Of a stretch of DNA of 64,000 bases, positions 12,730-23,180 are shown one piece after another. The notes below the pieces were generated by a model, which had not been told where the DNA came from, did not search any database, and saw only the letters and a program-made list of their open reading frames with translations. Origin of the DNA: Megalopta genalis (Eukaryota > Arthropoda > Insecta > Hymenoptera > Halictidae); contig NW_027476981.1 of the NCBI RefSeq assembly GCF_051020955.1, forward strand, positions 1 to 64,000, in the 5' to 3' direction. The translations under genes and the position numbers were made by a program. Numbering within the stretch: the stretch's first letter is position 1; each line of letters begins with the position of its first letter.

Positions 12730-14795
12730 TTCGCCTGCATTTGAAGCTATGTCATTTATATCGCAAGTATATGAAGCTAAATCATTTGTGTTGAATGGCT
12801 TTGAAGCTAACTCGTTTGTTTCGTCTGCATTGAAGCTATATTACTTCTATCGCAAGTATTTGAAGCTAAATCATTTGTATCGCATGGATTTGAAGCTAAG
12901 CCTTCTACTTCGCATTGATTTGGAACTAAATCATGTGTTTCGCTTGGATTTGAAGCTAACTCGTTTGTTTCGCATGCATTTGAAGCTATATCATTTATAT
13001 CGCAAGTATATGGAACTGAATCATTTGTTTCGCATGGATTTGAAGCTAAGCTTTCTGCTTCGCATTGATTTGAAACTAAATCATGTGTTTCGCATGGATT
13101 TGAAGCTAAGCCTTCTACTTCACATTGATTTGAAACTAAATCATGTGGTTCGCATGGATTTGAAGCTAAACCATGCGTTTCGCACAAATTTGAAGCTAAC
13201 TCGTTTGTTTCGCCTGCATTTGAAGCTATATCAATTATATCGCAAGTATTTGAAGCTAAATCATTTGTGTCGCATGGCTTTGAAGATAAGCCTTCTACTT
13301 TGCATTAATTTCAAGGTACATCATGTGTTTCGCTTGAATTTGAAGGTAACTCGTTTGTTTCGCCTGCATTTGAAGCTATATCACTTATATCGCAAGTATC
13401 TGATGCTAAATCATATGTTTCGCATTGTTTTGGAGCTAGACCTTCTATATCGCATTGATTTGAAGTTAGTCATGTTTTTTGCATGGATTTGAAGCTAACT
13501 CGTTTGTTTTGCCTGCATTTGAAGTTATATCATTTATATCGCAAGTATTTGAATCTAAATCATTTGTTTCGCATGGATTTGAAGCGAAGCCTTCTACTTT
13601 GCATTAATTTGAAGGTGAATCATGTGTTTCGAGTGGATTTGAAGCTAACTCGTTTGTTTCGCCTGCATTTGAAGCTATATCACTTCTATCGCAGGTATTT
13701 GAAGCGAATCATTCGTATGGCATCGATTTGAAGCTAAGCCTTCTACTTCGCATTGATTTGAAGCTAAATCGTGTGTTTCGCTTGGATTTTAAACTAACTC
13801 GTTTGTTTCGCATGCAGTTGAAGCTAAATCATGTTTATCACAAGTATCTGAAGCTAAACCACTCGTTTCGCAAGCATATGAAGCTAAACCACGTGTTTCG
13901 CATGAATTTGTAGCTAAATCATGTGTTTCGCATAGACTTGAAGCTAACTCGTTTGTTTCGCCTGCATTTGAAGCTATATCACTTCTATCGCAGGTATTTG
14001 AAGCTAAATCATTCGTATGGCATCAATTTGAAGCTAAGCCTTCTACTTCGCATTGATTTGAAGCTAAATCGTGTGTTTCGCTTGGATTTTAAACTAACTC
14101 ATTTGTTTCGCATGCAGTTGAAGCTAAATCATGTTTATCACAAGTATCTGAAGCTAAACCACTTGTTTCGCAAGCATATGAAGCTAAACCACGTGTTTCG
14201 CATGAATTTGTAGCTAAATCATGTGTTTCGCATAGACTTGAAGCTAACTCGTTTGTTTCGCCTGCATTTGAAGCTATATCACTTCTATCGCAGGTATTTG
14301 AAGCTAAATCATTCGTATGGCATCGATTTGAAGCTAAGCCTTCTACTTCGCATTGATTTGAAGCTAAATCGTGTGTTTCGCATGGATTTTAAACTAACTC
14401 GTTTGTTTCGCATGCAGTTGAAGCTAAATCATGTTTATCACAAGTATATGAAGCTAAACCATGTGCTTCGCATTGATTTGAAGCTAAATCTTGTGTTCCG
14501 AATGGATCTGAAGCTAACTCGTTTGTTTTGCCTGCATTTGATGTTATATCATTTATAACGCAAGTATTTGAAACTAAATCATTTGTTTCGCAAGTATTTG
14601 AAGAAATATCATTTGTTTCGCATGGATTTGAAGCTATATCACTTATATCGCAAGTATTTGAAGTTAAATCATTTGTTCCGCATGGATTTGAAGCTACGCC
14701 TTCTACTTTGCATTGAGATTTAGCTAAATCATGTGTGTCGCATGGATTTGATGCTAACTCGTTTGTTTCGCATGGCATTTGAAGCTGTATCACTT
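12730..14795. repeat. 2.4-kb segmental duplication, copy 3 (rearranged)
   Basis: Third copy of the 9977-12397 block. The offset to copy 2 steps from 2,308 to 2,158 (150 bp lost), then to 2,458 (300 bp gained), then to 2,428 (30 bp lost), with a further 30-bp loss before the end. Each step is a whole number of monomers. The 300-bp gain is a local tandem duplication (about 13728-14440) in which ten monomers are repeated. The pattern fits exchange or slippage in monomer register. Confidence 0.78.
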
Positions 14796-17484
14796 ATATT
14801 CGCAAGTATTTGAAGCTAAGTCATTTGTTTCGCATGGATATGAAGATAAGCCTCCTACTTCGGATTGATTTGAAGCTAAATCATGTGTCTCACTTGGTTT
14901 TAAAGCTAACTCGTTTGTTTCGAATGCGGTTGAAGCTAAATCATGTTTATCACAAGTATATGAAGCTAAACCATTTGTTTCGCAAGAATATGAAGCTAAA
15001 CCATGTGTCTCGCTTGGATTTGAAGCTAAATCATGTGTTTCCCATGGATTTGAAACTAACTCGTTTGTTTCGCCTGCATTGGAAGCTAAATCATGTTTAT
15101 CACAAGTATCTGTATCTAAACCATTTGTTTCGCAAGAATATGAAGCTAAACCACGTGTTTCGCATGAATTTGAAGCTAAATCATGTCTTTCGCATAGACT
15201 TGAAGCTAACTCGTTTGTTTCGACTGCATTTGAAGCTATATCACTTCTATCGCAGGTATTTGAAGCTAAATCGTTCGTATGGCATCGATTTGAAGCTAAG
15301 CCTTCTACTTCGCATTGATTTGAAGCTAAATCATTTGTCTCGCAGCGGGTTTAAATCTAATTCGTTTGTTTCGCATGCGGTTGAAGCTAAATCATGTTTA
15401 TCACAAGTATATGAAGCTTAACCATTTGTTTCGCAAGAATATGAAGCTAAACCATGTGTTTCGCTTGGATTTGAAGCTAAATCATGTGTTTCGCATGGAT
15501 TTGAAACTAACTCGTTTGCTTCGCCTGCATTTGAAGCTAAATCATGTTTATCACAAGTATCTGAATCTAAACCATTTGTTTCGCAACAATATGAAGCTAA
15601 ACCACGTGTTTCGCATGAATTTGAAGCTAAATCATGTGTTTCGCATAGACTTGAAGCTAACTCGTTTGTTTCGCCTGCATTTGAAGCTATATCACTTCTA
15701 TCGCAGGTATTTGAAGCTAATCATTCGTATGGCATCGATTTGAAGCTACGCCGTCTACTTCGCATTGATTTGAAGCTAAATCGTGTGTTTCGCTTGGATT
15801 TTAAACTAAATTGTTTGTTTCGCATGCAGTTGAAGCTAAATCATGTTTATCACAAGTATCTGAAGCTAAACCACTTGTTTCGCAAGTATATGAAGCTAAA
15901 CCATGTGCATCGCATTGATTTGAAGATAAATCTTGTGTTCCGCATGGATCTGAAGCTAACTCGTTTGTTTTGCCTGCATTTGATGTTATATCATTTATAA
16001 CGCAAGTATTTGAAGCTAAATCATTTGTTTCGCAAGTATTTGAAGAAATATCATTTGTTTCGCATGGATTTGAAGCTACCTCATTTGTTTCGCCTGCAGT
16101 TGAATCTATATCACTTATATCGCAAGTATTTGAATCTAAATCATTTGTTCCGCATGGATTTGAAGCTACGCCTTCTACTTTGCATTGAGTTTTAGCTAAA
16201 TCATGTGTGTCGCATGGATTTGATGCTAACTCGTTTGTTTCGCATGGCATTTGAAGCTGTATTTCTTATATTCGCCAGTATTTGAAGCTAAGTCATTTGT
16301 TTCGCATGGATATGAAGCTAAGCCATCTACTTCGCATTGATTTGAAACTAAATCATGTGTTTCGCTTGGATTTGAAGCTAACTCGTTTGTTTCGCCTGCA
16401 GTTGAATCTATATCACTTATATCGCAAGTATTTGAAGCTAAATCATTTGTTCCGCATGGATTTGAGGCTACGCCTTCTACTACGCATTGATTTTTAGCTA
16501 AATCATGTGTTTCGCATGGATCTGATGCTAACTCGTTTGTTTCGCAGGCATTTGAAGCAGTATCACTTATATTCGCAAGTATTTGAAGCTAAGTCATTTG
16601 TTTCGCATGGATATGAAGCTAAGCCACCTACTTCGCATTGATTTGAAGCTAAATCACGTGTCTCGCTTGGTTTTAAAGCTAACTCGTTTGTTTCGCATGC
16701 GGTTGAAGCTAAATCATGTTTATCACAAGTATATGAAGCTAAACCATTTGTTTCGCAAGAATACGAAGCTAAACCATGTGTCTCGCTTGGATTTGAAGCT
16801 AAATCATGTGTTTCCCATGGATTTGAAACTAACTCGTTTGTTTCGCCTGCATTTGAAGCTATATCACTTCTATCGCAGGTATTTGAAGCTAATCATTCGT
16901 ATGGCATCGATTTGAAGCTAAGCCTTCTACTTCGCATTGATTTGAAGCTAAATCGTGTGTTTCGCTTGGATTTTAAACTAACTCGTTTGTTTCGCATGCA
17001 GTTGAAGCTAAATCATGTTTATCACAAGTATCTGAAGCTAAACCACTTGTTTCGCAAGTATATGAAGCTAAACCATGTGCTTCGCATTGATTTGAAGATA
17101 AATCTTGTGTTCCGCATGGATCTGAAGCTAGCTCGTTTGTTTTGCCTGCATTTGATGTTATATCATTTATAACGCAAGTATTTGAAGCTAAATCATTTGT
17201 TTCGCAAGTATTTGAAGAAATATCATTTGTTTCGCATCGATTTGAAGCTACCTCATATGTTTCGCCTGCAGTTGAATCTATATCACTTATATCGCAAGCA
17301 TCTGAACCTAAATCAATTGTTTCTCTTGGATTTGAAGCAAAGCCTTCTTCCTCGCATTGATTTGAATCTAAATCATGTGTATCGCATGGATTTTGATGCT
17401 AACTCGTTTGATTCGCATGCAGTTGAAGCTAAATCATGTATAGCACAAATATTTGAAGCTAAACCATTTTTTTCGCAAGAAGAT

Positions 17485-17499
17485 GAAGATAAACCATCT
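17485..17499. repeat. Target-site duplication of the R1-clade element (left copy)
   Basis: GAAGATAAACCATCT occurs here directly before the poly-T tract and again at 23552-23566. The preceding bases differ (AT on the left, GG on the right), so the duplicated length is 15 bp. It is ordinary array sequence. Confidence 0.93.
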
Positions 17500-17517
17500 T
17501 TTTTTTTTTTTTTTTTT
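17500..17517 (-). other. Poly(A) tail of the R1-clade element
   Basis: Eighteen T's on the plus strand, i.e. an 18-nt A tract at the 3' end of the minus-strand element, lying directly against the target-site duplication. This is the expected signature of target-primed reverse transcription. Confidence 0.9.
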
Positions 17518-17904
17518 GTTTAACGTGGGGGAAATCTGCTGGTCAGACACCACCGTCCCGCCCGAGGGGCGGGGCGGGGGTAGTGCGGGTTTTGACCCGC
17601 TAAAACCCGCACGGCGGCCTAGGGCGCTGGCGAGTAGCGGGGGAGCCACGGGAACTCTTACAGAACACAACCGCGGCTCCCCCTCGCCTGGCCGGCCACC
17701 AGGATGGAATGGCGATGGCCGGCCGCGTCCCGGGGGGGAGATTTATACTCCCCCCATGAATCATCTTGCTTCGGCGGTGCGGGGGACCGCACCCCACACC
17801 GCCTCGTCACTCCCACTATGGGGTGGACAGCTTCAGTTGGGGGGGGGTTGGCGGGCGGCGGGCAATTAAACCAGTAATCTGGTACACCCGCCGCCCGCCT
17901 ATTC
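17518..17904 (-). other. 3' untranslated region of the R1-clade element
   Basis: GC-rich sequence between the ORF2 stop and the poly(A) tail, with G/C runs on both strands. Short ORFs crossing it on either strand look like GC-rich shadows. In this clade the 3' UTR is generally what the reverse transcriptase recognises on its own RNA; no specific structure was identified here. Confidence 0.75.
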
Positions 17905-20900
17905 TCATCTGCTCGGGGAGGGGGGCTCTAGGCGTGGGCGCACACGCCGCACCCCCCGCTCACGGCGACCCCGCTCGGCAGCCTCCTTCTGCAGCATCAC
18001 CTCTTCGCAGAAGGCGATGGCTGCCGCCCATTTTCTTGGGCTCTCCAGCATGGCCCTAACTAAGCTGGAGAGAGCGAGGTCGCGACCAACTTCCCGTCTT
18101 AGGACTCGGCGCAGCACTGAAAAGGCGGGGCATACCTCCAGTGTATGCTGCGCCGAGTCCTCCTCCGCGCCACAGTGGTGGCACACCGTCGTCGCTTCCC
18201 GACCGATGCGACACAGGTACACACCGAAGCAGCCATGCCCGGTGAACACCTGCGTCGCACGGTAGGTGAGCCTGCCAAACCGCCTCTCCCGCCACGAGGT
18301 GAAGTGTGGCAGGAGAGCCCCAGGGACGCGCTCGCCGGCATGGGAACAAAGCTCCGCATGCCATCTGGCGAGCGCTAGTCCCCGGGCCTGGAGTTCGAAG
18401 CCGTCGACCGCCTCCTGCTCCGGCGGGTCCCCCCGAGCCCGGCCAGCGATGCATATGCGCCTATAGACATAGGCGCGCATCGCCGCCTGCAGCTCGAAGG
18501 GAATTTCTCCCGCCAGAGCAAGCGCCGCCACGGTAGACGCGGTGCGGTAACCCCGTATGAGGCGAAGGGCCATTTGCCTCTGAAGCCGGCGCAACAACAA
18601 AGTGATGCGCCGGCTTGCCCTCGCGGACGGCCCCCAGATCGGGGCGCCGTACAAGGCCATGGACCGCACCACGCCCAGGTATAGGCGACGCACCATGTTA
18701 TCCGGTCCCCCGAGATTGGGCAACAGGCGGCCGAGCGAGGCCGCCGCCCTCTCAACTCGGGGGACGAGGCGGCCGAAATGCGCCCCGAATCTCCAGTGGC
18801 TGTCGAGGATCAGTCCGAGATAATTGATCTCGGACTTCACCTCGACGCAGGCTCCTCCAACCCAGATCCACGATCCGGCCGGTGGCCGCGACCGAGGCCG
18901 TCCAAACCAGACGGCCTCGGCCTTCTCCGGGGCCATCTTCAGCCCCAGATCGTGGATCTTCGCGACGACGGCTGCCACCGCAACCTCCGCTCGTCGGATG
19001 GTCCTCTCGAAGGTGTCCCCGACGGTGACCACTAACGTGTCGTCCGCATAGCAGACGACAGTGGCACCGTCGGGCAGGGAGGCCCTCAGGACTGCGTTAT
19101 ATCCCAGGTCCCACAGGAGTGGTCCTAACACGGACCCCTGTGGGACCCCGCAGTCCACTTCCCTCCGTATCGTCCCGTACCGGCCCGGGTATTCCACCCA
19201 CCTGTCCCGCAGGTAGGCCCCGATCACCCGCCTCAGATAGGGAGGCACCTGGTGTTCAACCAGGGCCTCCCTAATGGCGGACCAGGGCAGGGTGTTAAAT
19301 GCATTGACGATGTCGATCGACACCGCCAAACACACCCCGCCCCGTGCCACGGCATTGTCCGAGAGGGACTTTAGACGGTCGATTGCGTCGACCGTCGATC
19401 GCCCCTCCCGAAAGCCGAACTGGCAGTCCGCCAGATCGGGGCCAACGCGGGACAGGTGCCTGGCGAGGCGGGCAGCAATGATCTTTTCAAAGATCTTGCC
19501 CACCTCGTCCAGGAGGCAAATGGGCCGGTACGCGGAGGGAGAATCCGCAGGCCTCCCATCCTTCTTTAAGAGGACCATCCGACTTCTCCTCCAGAGGTCC
19601 GGGAACACCCCGGACCTCAGGAGCCCGGAGAAGAGGCTTCTGAGCCTCCCGCCCAGGACGCTCATGGCAAGCAACCAGACCCGGCCGGGGATACCGTCCG
19701 GCCCCGGGGCAGTATTCTTGCCCCGAAGCCATTTGACTACCCCGGCCATTTCCTCCGGCGCGACCTCCAGATCCGGGGACCACTCATGTCCCTCTAGCTG
19801 AGGGACGGGCCGGGACGCCTCCCCGCTGACGGGGAATAGCGCGTCCACGACCCGTCCGAGCATCCCCGGATCCAGGCTTTCCGTCAGAGGGGGGGCCCAG
19901 GGACGTAAACGTCCCATCGCCATTTTGTATGGGCGCCCCCACGGATCTCGGTTCAGAGACCCGAGAAAGTCGCGCCAGGCCTGGCTCTTCGCCTGCCTGA
20001 TGGCCAGCTGCAGGGCGACCACCTTCTCCCTGTATCGCCCATACAGCTGGATAGCCAGCTCCACGTCGGAACGTCGTCGTCGACCGGCGCGGGCGTACTG
20101 GCGTCGCGCGCGGACGCACTCTGTGCGTAAATCCGCTATCGCGCGCGACCACCAGTACACCGCCTTCCTCGGGAAGACCCTGGCCCGGGGCATGGCGACG
20201 TCGCAAATCGACGTCATTGCGCCCCGGAACCAATGGGCCTCCCTTGTCCCGTCGACTGGCCCGGCCGGTGTTGCCGGCCAGGCCACGACGTGGGCTGCCG
20301 CCATCAGAGCGTCCTGGTCGAGGCGCTTCAGCGCCCACCGTGGCTGAGGCGATCCCTCATCAGCGGGGCGACGTCGGGGCGTCGATGGGGCGGCGGAAAG
20401 GCCGAGAACAATGTATCTGTGGTCGGACAGCGTCTCGACCTCCTCCGCCACCCTCCACCCCGTAATACGGCGCACGGCCGGGGGCGTTGCCCATGACAGG
20501 TCAACGATGGACCCCCCGTTATACCGCACGCACGTATGGACCGAGCCCGTGTTTAGAAGACAGAGTCCGAGTCCCGCCGCCCAATCAAGCACCTCCCGGC
20601 CCCTCGGGTCCGTCCTGGGGGAACCCCAAGCTGAAGACTTGGCGTTGAAGTCCCCCAGGACCAGCACCGGACGCGGCTGGCAGCGAGAGACGCATCTCCC
20701 CACCACGTCCAGATACTGTTCATACTCCACGAGGGACCACCTCGGAGGTGCGTAGATCGCCACAACCACGGTGCCGCCCCAGTCAACGGCCAGGTATCCC
20801 CGGCCGCGCTCGATAACGGAGCACGCCGGGGACCCCGGCCGGCCTGCCCATATTATAACGACGGAGCCGTCCAAGTCCCCCATCCAATGTGGATGGTCGG

Positions 20901-21027
20901 GGACCCGGTACGGCTCCGCCGCTACGGCCAACCCGGCACCCCGCTCGGCCAGGAATTGCACAAAAAGGTCTTGTGCCCTGACCGAGCGGTTCAGGTTGGC
21001 CTGAATAATAGGGCCAGTAGGCCCCAT
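17905..21027 (-). CDS. R1-clade ORF2: APE endonuclease, reverse transcriptase, CCHC knuckle
   Basis: A 1,040-residue protein, uninterrupted. Residues 1 to about 220 form an APE-type endonuclease: N11, E38 in AEPY, GDFNA with D126 and SDH at 201-203 are visible catalytic motifs. The reverse transcriptase spans roughly 430-720, with NTAPGPDG near 437-446, the QFGFREGRST and GVPQGSVLGP blocks, and the catalytic YADD at 660-663. The C-terminus has a knuckle C949-x2-C952-x8-H961-x4-C966 typical of R1-type ORF2. Its family role is to nick the target DNA and prime cDNA synthesis from the nick. The start at 21027 is chosen because it overlaps the ORF1 stop as TAATG. Every motif I looked for is intact and there are no internal stops. 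Codons are GC-rich, unlike the surrounding repeat. Activity is inferred, not shown. Confidence 0.93.
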   Translation of the reverse strand: MGPTGPIIQANLNRSVRAQDLFVQFLAERGAGLAVAAEPYRVPDHPHWMGDLDGSVVIIWAGRPGSPACSVIERGRGYLAVDWGGTVVVAIYAPPRWSLVEYEQYLDVVGRCVSRCQPRPVLVLGDFNAKSSAWGSPRTDPRGREVLDWAAGLGLCLLNTGSVHTCVRYNGGSIVDLSWATPPAVRRITGWRVAEEVETLSDHRYIVLGLSAAPSTPRRRPADEGSPQPRWALKRLDQDALMAAAHVVAWPATPAGPVDGTREAHWFRGAMTSICDVAMPRARVFPRKAVYWWSRAIADLRTECVRARRQYARAGRRRRSDVELAIQLYGRYREKVVALQLAIRQAKSQAWRDFLGSLNRDPWGRPYKMAMGRLRPWAPPLTESLDPGMLGRVVDALFPVSGEASRPVPQLEGHEWSPDLEVAPEEMAGVVKWLRGKNTAPGPDGIPGRVWLLAMSVLGGRLRSLFSGLLRSGVFPDLWRRSRMVLLKKDGRPADSPSAYRPICLLDEVGKIFEKIIAARLARHLSRVGPDLADCQFGFREGRSTVDAIDRLKSLSDNAVARGGVCLAVSIDIVNAFNTLPWSAIREALVEHQVPPYLRRVIGAYLRDRWVEYPGRYGTIRREVDCGVPQGSVLGPLLWDLGYNAVLRASLPDGATVVCYADDTLVVTVGDTFERTIRRAEVAVAAVVAKIHDLGLKMAPEKAEAVWFGRPRSRPPAGSWIWVGGACVEVKSEINYLGLILDSHWRFGAHFGRLVPRVERAAASLGRLLPNLGGPDNMVRRLYLGVVRSMALYGAPIWGPSARASRRITLLLRRLQRQMALRLIRGYRTASTVAALALAGEIPFELQAAMRAYVYRRICIAGRARGDPPEQEAVDGFELQARGLALARWHAELCSHAGERVPGALLPHFTSWRERRFGRLTYRATQVFTGHGCFGVYLCRIGREATTVCHHCGAEEDSAQHTLEVCPAFSVLRRVLRREVGRDLALSSLVRAMLESPRKWAAAIAFCEEVMLQKEAAERGRRERGVRRVRPRLEPPSPSR

Positions 21028-21029
21028 TA
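21025..21029 (-). promoter_or_regulatory. TAATG stop/start junction between ORF1 and ORF2
   Basis: On the minus strand the ORF1 stop TAA (21029-21027) shares its last A with the ORF2 start ATG (21027-21025). The same UAAUG arrangement is known from the R1-clade element SART1, where ORF2 is translated by termination-reinitiation. By analogy ORF2 here is probably made by translational coupling. Confidence 0.8.
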
Positions 21030-23180
21030 CTCCGGCGCCTCAATCTCCATCGCCGCCGCGGGAGCGGTGGCGTCTGGGGTTTTATCAGCCCCAACCGCCC
21101 CCGCGGGCGTGACGGTGGCATCCTTGGGTGCCGGATCTTTTGTATTAGTAGCTGCCACGGCGGCTGCCGCCTTGGCCGTCGTGGTTCTCCTCCCCCTGCT
21201 CCCTCTGCCGCGTCTCGCGCTGGCAGGGCACGCCCGGCTGCCGAGGCGGTGGCCGGCCGGCTTGCCAGCACCCGCGCAAAGCGGGCACTTTGGCTGTTCA
21301 GTGCAGCCAGCCACCCTGTGGTCCTGACTGCCGCACCCAAAACAGCAGCCGGACCGATCCTCGGCCGCAGTGCACCGCTGCCTCGTGTGGCCTAAGCCAA
21401 AGCAGCGGTAGCACTGCAAGGGGCGGGCGCTGAGGGCCTCCACCGTCGCCTGGGTCCAGCCCACTGTCAATTTGCCAGCGACCGCAACTTTGCGCGCGGC
21501 CGCAGCAGGGCACTGGACCCAGAGGGTGCCCAAACCAGAGGGGGAAGACCGGATTTCGCCGGTCTTCACATCCCCCCGGTCGCACCCTCCCACACGGGCG
21601 ACAGCTGCGGCGACCTCCACCGGCGTGGTCGAGTCGACCAGGCCGCGCACCCTAAGGTCGGCCTTTTTGATTGGGCGCGCGACCTTCACGCCGGTCCCTG
21701 CCAGCGCGTCAGCCATCTTAGAGGCCAGGGCAGTGGCCTTGGCTGCTCCATCAGCTCCGGGGACCTCTAAAATTATTGCCCCCGTCACCGCTCTCCTGGG
21801 CTTCAGCGAGGCGATGCCAAGTTCTGCCAGGTCTATTTTGGACCTGGCAGTGGCCATCGCCTCGGCGTAACTCATCGCCCCGCCGGCCGGTACCGTTAGA
21901 GTAACGGCAGCCGTGCGGGGCGGACGTGGCGGCAGGGGAGCCCTTTTGGGAGCAGCCGGTGCCACCCGCTTCGCCGCCCTCTCGGTCAAAGCAGCCTTGG
22001 CAGCTGCCGCAGGTTTATCTGCGGCAGCCGCCCTTTTGGCCTTCCGGCCAACTACCTTTGACCACACCTCAGTTGGAGGTGTGGTGGAGGGCGGCGCAAC
22101 AGTGGGGGCGGGCTGCATTTGTGTCGCCTTAGCGACCACAGTCTCTCCCCCACTGCCACCCTTTTTCTTTCCCCCCCTCCTGTCCATCGGCAGGGGTGGG
22201 GCGGGCGGCACGGGTGCCGCCGATCGCGGGCCTCGCACCCGCGGGACCAGCTCCCTTCTGAACGATGCCAATTTGGCGTCGATAAGGGAGCCGATCTGTG
22301 CCAGCAAGTCGGCTGGCACAGCCGCGGGTGGGGGCGAGGACCCTCCTCGCCCAGGGGACTGGGGCCCCCGAGCGCTGATAACCGGCAGCAACCCCTTGCC
22401 CCCATCAGGGGGCAGCGGCGGAGCCATCCCGGCAACAGCCGGCCCCGCCTCCACCGCTTGACGGAGTCGGGCGACCTCCGCCCGCAACTCCGCCAATTGC
22501 TCTCGCAATTGAGCGTTCTCGGCCTCCAACAGCCGGGTGGCGCTGGGAGCCGACCGAACTGCCAGCTCCGCAACGCCCACCCGGCTGCTCAGGGCCGCCG
22601 TCCGGAGGGACCGCACCGCACTGGCCTTCAGCCCCGTCGCGGCATTGGATATCCTGGCCACATCGCCCAGGCACTCCATTACCGCGGCCGCAACGTCCCG
22701 CGTCGGGCGGCCCCGGAAATCCGCAGCGACCTCGACCTCGTCCGGAAGCGGGTCGCTCGAACTCGCGGGCCTCGGTCCCGGGGCAACCGGGTCGAAAATG
22801 CCCGCTATGAGGCTTCTTTCAGCCTCAGCCTGTCGACGTTTGGCCTCTTGGAGGCCAACGTATTGCCCGGTCGTCGGTGGCCGGCCCCGTTTCCTCGTGG
22901 AGGTGCCCGGGACGCTCTGCGACGAGTGGTGGGAGGAGACGGAGAAGTCAGACTCCTCCCCCCCGTCGCAGTCGCCAAGGCCCTCCGCAGGCCTCTTTGC
23001 GCCGCGTGTTGCAGAATGCCTCCGCGACACCGGCTCTGTACATCTTTTGAGGCGCACGATAGGCCCGCGCACCTCCACCTCACGCTCGTTTCCCCCCTCC
23101 CCGGTTGTATTTGAAAAAGAATCCATATCTGATCCCACGAGTGTGGTCGGAAAGGAGGTCACCCCGGGTAGAGCCGCCAT
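21027..23180 (-). CDS. R1-clade ORF1: Gag-like RNA-binding protein with three zinc knuckles
   Basis: A 717-residue protein, uninterrupted. The first 200 residues are polar and low in recognisable structure. About 216-245 is a leucine-heptad stretch (LEAENAQLREQLAEL and onward) that should form a coiled coil. Residues about 250-430 are rich in Pro, Ala and Lys. Three knuckles follow: C590-x2-C593-x4-H598-x4-C603, C613-x2-C616-x4-H621-x4-C626, and C632-x2-C635-x8-H644-x6-C651. After them comes a basic tail rich in Arg and Ala. ORF1 proteins of this clade bind element RNA and assemble particles with ORF2. The stop overlaps the ORF2 start by one base. The first ATG at 23180 is used; an alternative Met lies at residue 19. 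Confidence 0.9.
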   Translation of the reverse strand: MAALPGVTSFPTTLVGSDMDSFSNTTGEGGNEREVEVRGPIVRLKRCTEPVSRRHSATRGAKRPAEGLGDCDGGEESDFSVSSHHSSQSVPGTSTRKRGRPPTTGQYVGLQEAKRRQAEAERSLIAGIFDPVAPGPRPASSSDPLPDEVEVAADFRGRPTRDVAAAVMECLGDVARISNAATGLKASAVRSLRTAALSSRVGVAELAVRSAPSATRLLEAENAQLREQLAELRAEVARLRQAVEAGPAVAGMAPPLPPDGGKGLLPVISARGPQSPGRGGSSPPPAAVPADLLAQIGSLIDAKLASFRRELVPRVRGPRSAAPVPPAPPLPMDRRGGKKKGGSGGETVVAKATQMQPAPTVAPPSTTPPTEVWSKVVGRKAKRAAAADKPAAAAKAALTERAAKRVAPAAPKRAPLPPRPPRTAAVTLTVPAGGAMSYAEAMATARSKIDLAELGIASLKPRRAVTGAIILEVPGADGAAKATALASKMADALAGTGVKVARPIKKADLRVRGLVDSTTPVEVAAAVARVGGCDRGDVKTGEIRSSPSGLGTLWVQCPAAAARKVAVAGKLTVGWTQATVEALSARPLQCYRCFGLGHTRQRCTAAEDRSGCCFGCGSQDHRVAGCTEQPKCPLCAGAGKPAGHRLGSRACPASARRGRGSRGRRTTTAKAAAAVAATNTKDPAPKDATVTPAGAVGADKTPDATAPAAAMEIEAPE

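Larger units (their letters stand above)
1..17484. repeat. 30-bp minisatellite array, left block
   Basis: Continuous tandem 30-bp monomers fill this block with no other sequence. Each monomer starts with TTTGAAGCTA (or a one-base variant), has a variable middle such as AATCATGTGT, ACTCGTTTGT, TATCATTTAT or AGCCTTCTAC, and ends around TTTCGC plus four to five bases. Variants occur in a preferred order forming 150-bp and 300-bp higher-order units. A second monomer family carries TTATCACAAGTATCTGAATC and CGCAAGAATATGAAGC signatures. Most units are exactly 30 bp; recurrent 29-bp and 31-bp variants shift the register. Long ORFs here (505 codons at 25-1542 on plus, for example) are by-products of a 30-bp period. 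I see no promoter, splice pattern or non-repeat sequence, and the array continues past base 1. Confidence 0.95.

Noticed and set aside
1..17484. CRISPR array
   Set aside because: The repeats are contiguous with no unique spacers; variation is graded monomer divergence; the retroelements are eukaryotic and there are no cas genes.
17500..17517. Poly-T tract as a simple repeat or assembly gap
   Set aside because: It abuts a perfect 15-bp target duplication and the 3' end of a minus-strand non-LTR element, so it is the element's poly(A) tail.
22119..23114. 331-codon plus-strand ORF and several shorter ones over the R1-clade element
   Set aside because: They are antisense shadows in GC-rich coding sequence. 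ORF1 and ORF2 on the minus strand carry all the recognisable domains.
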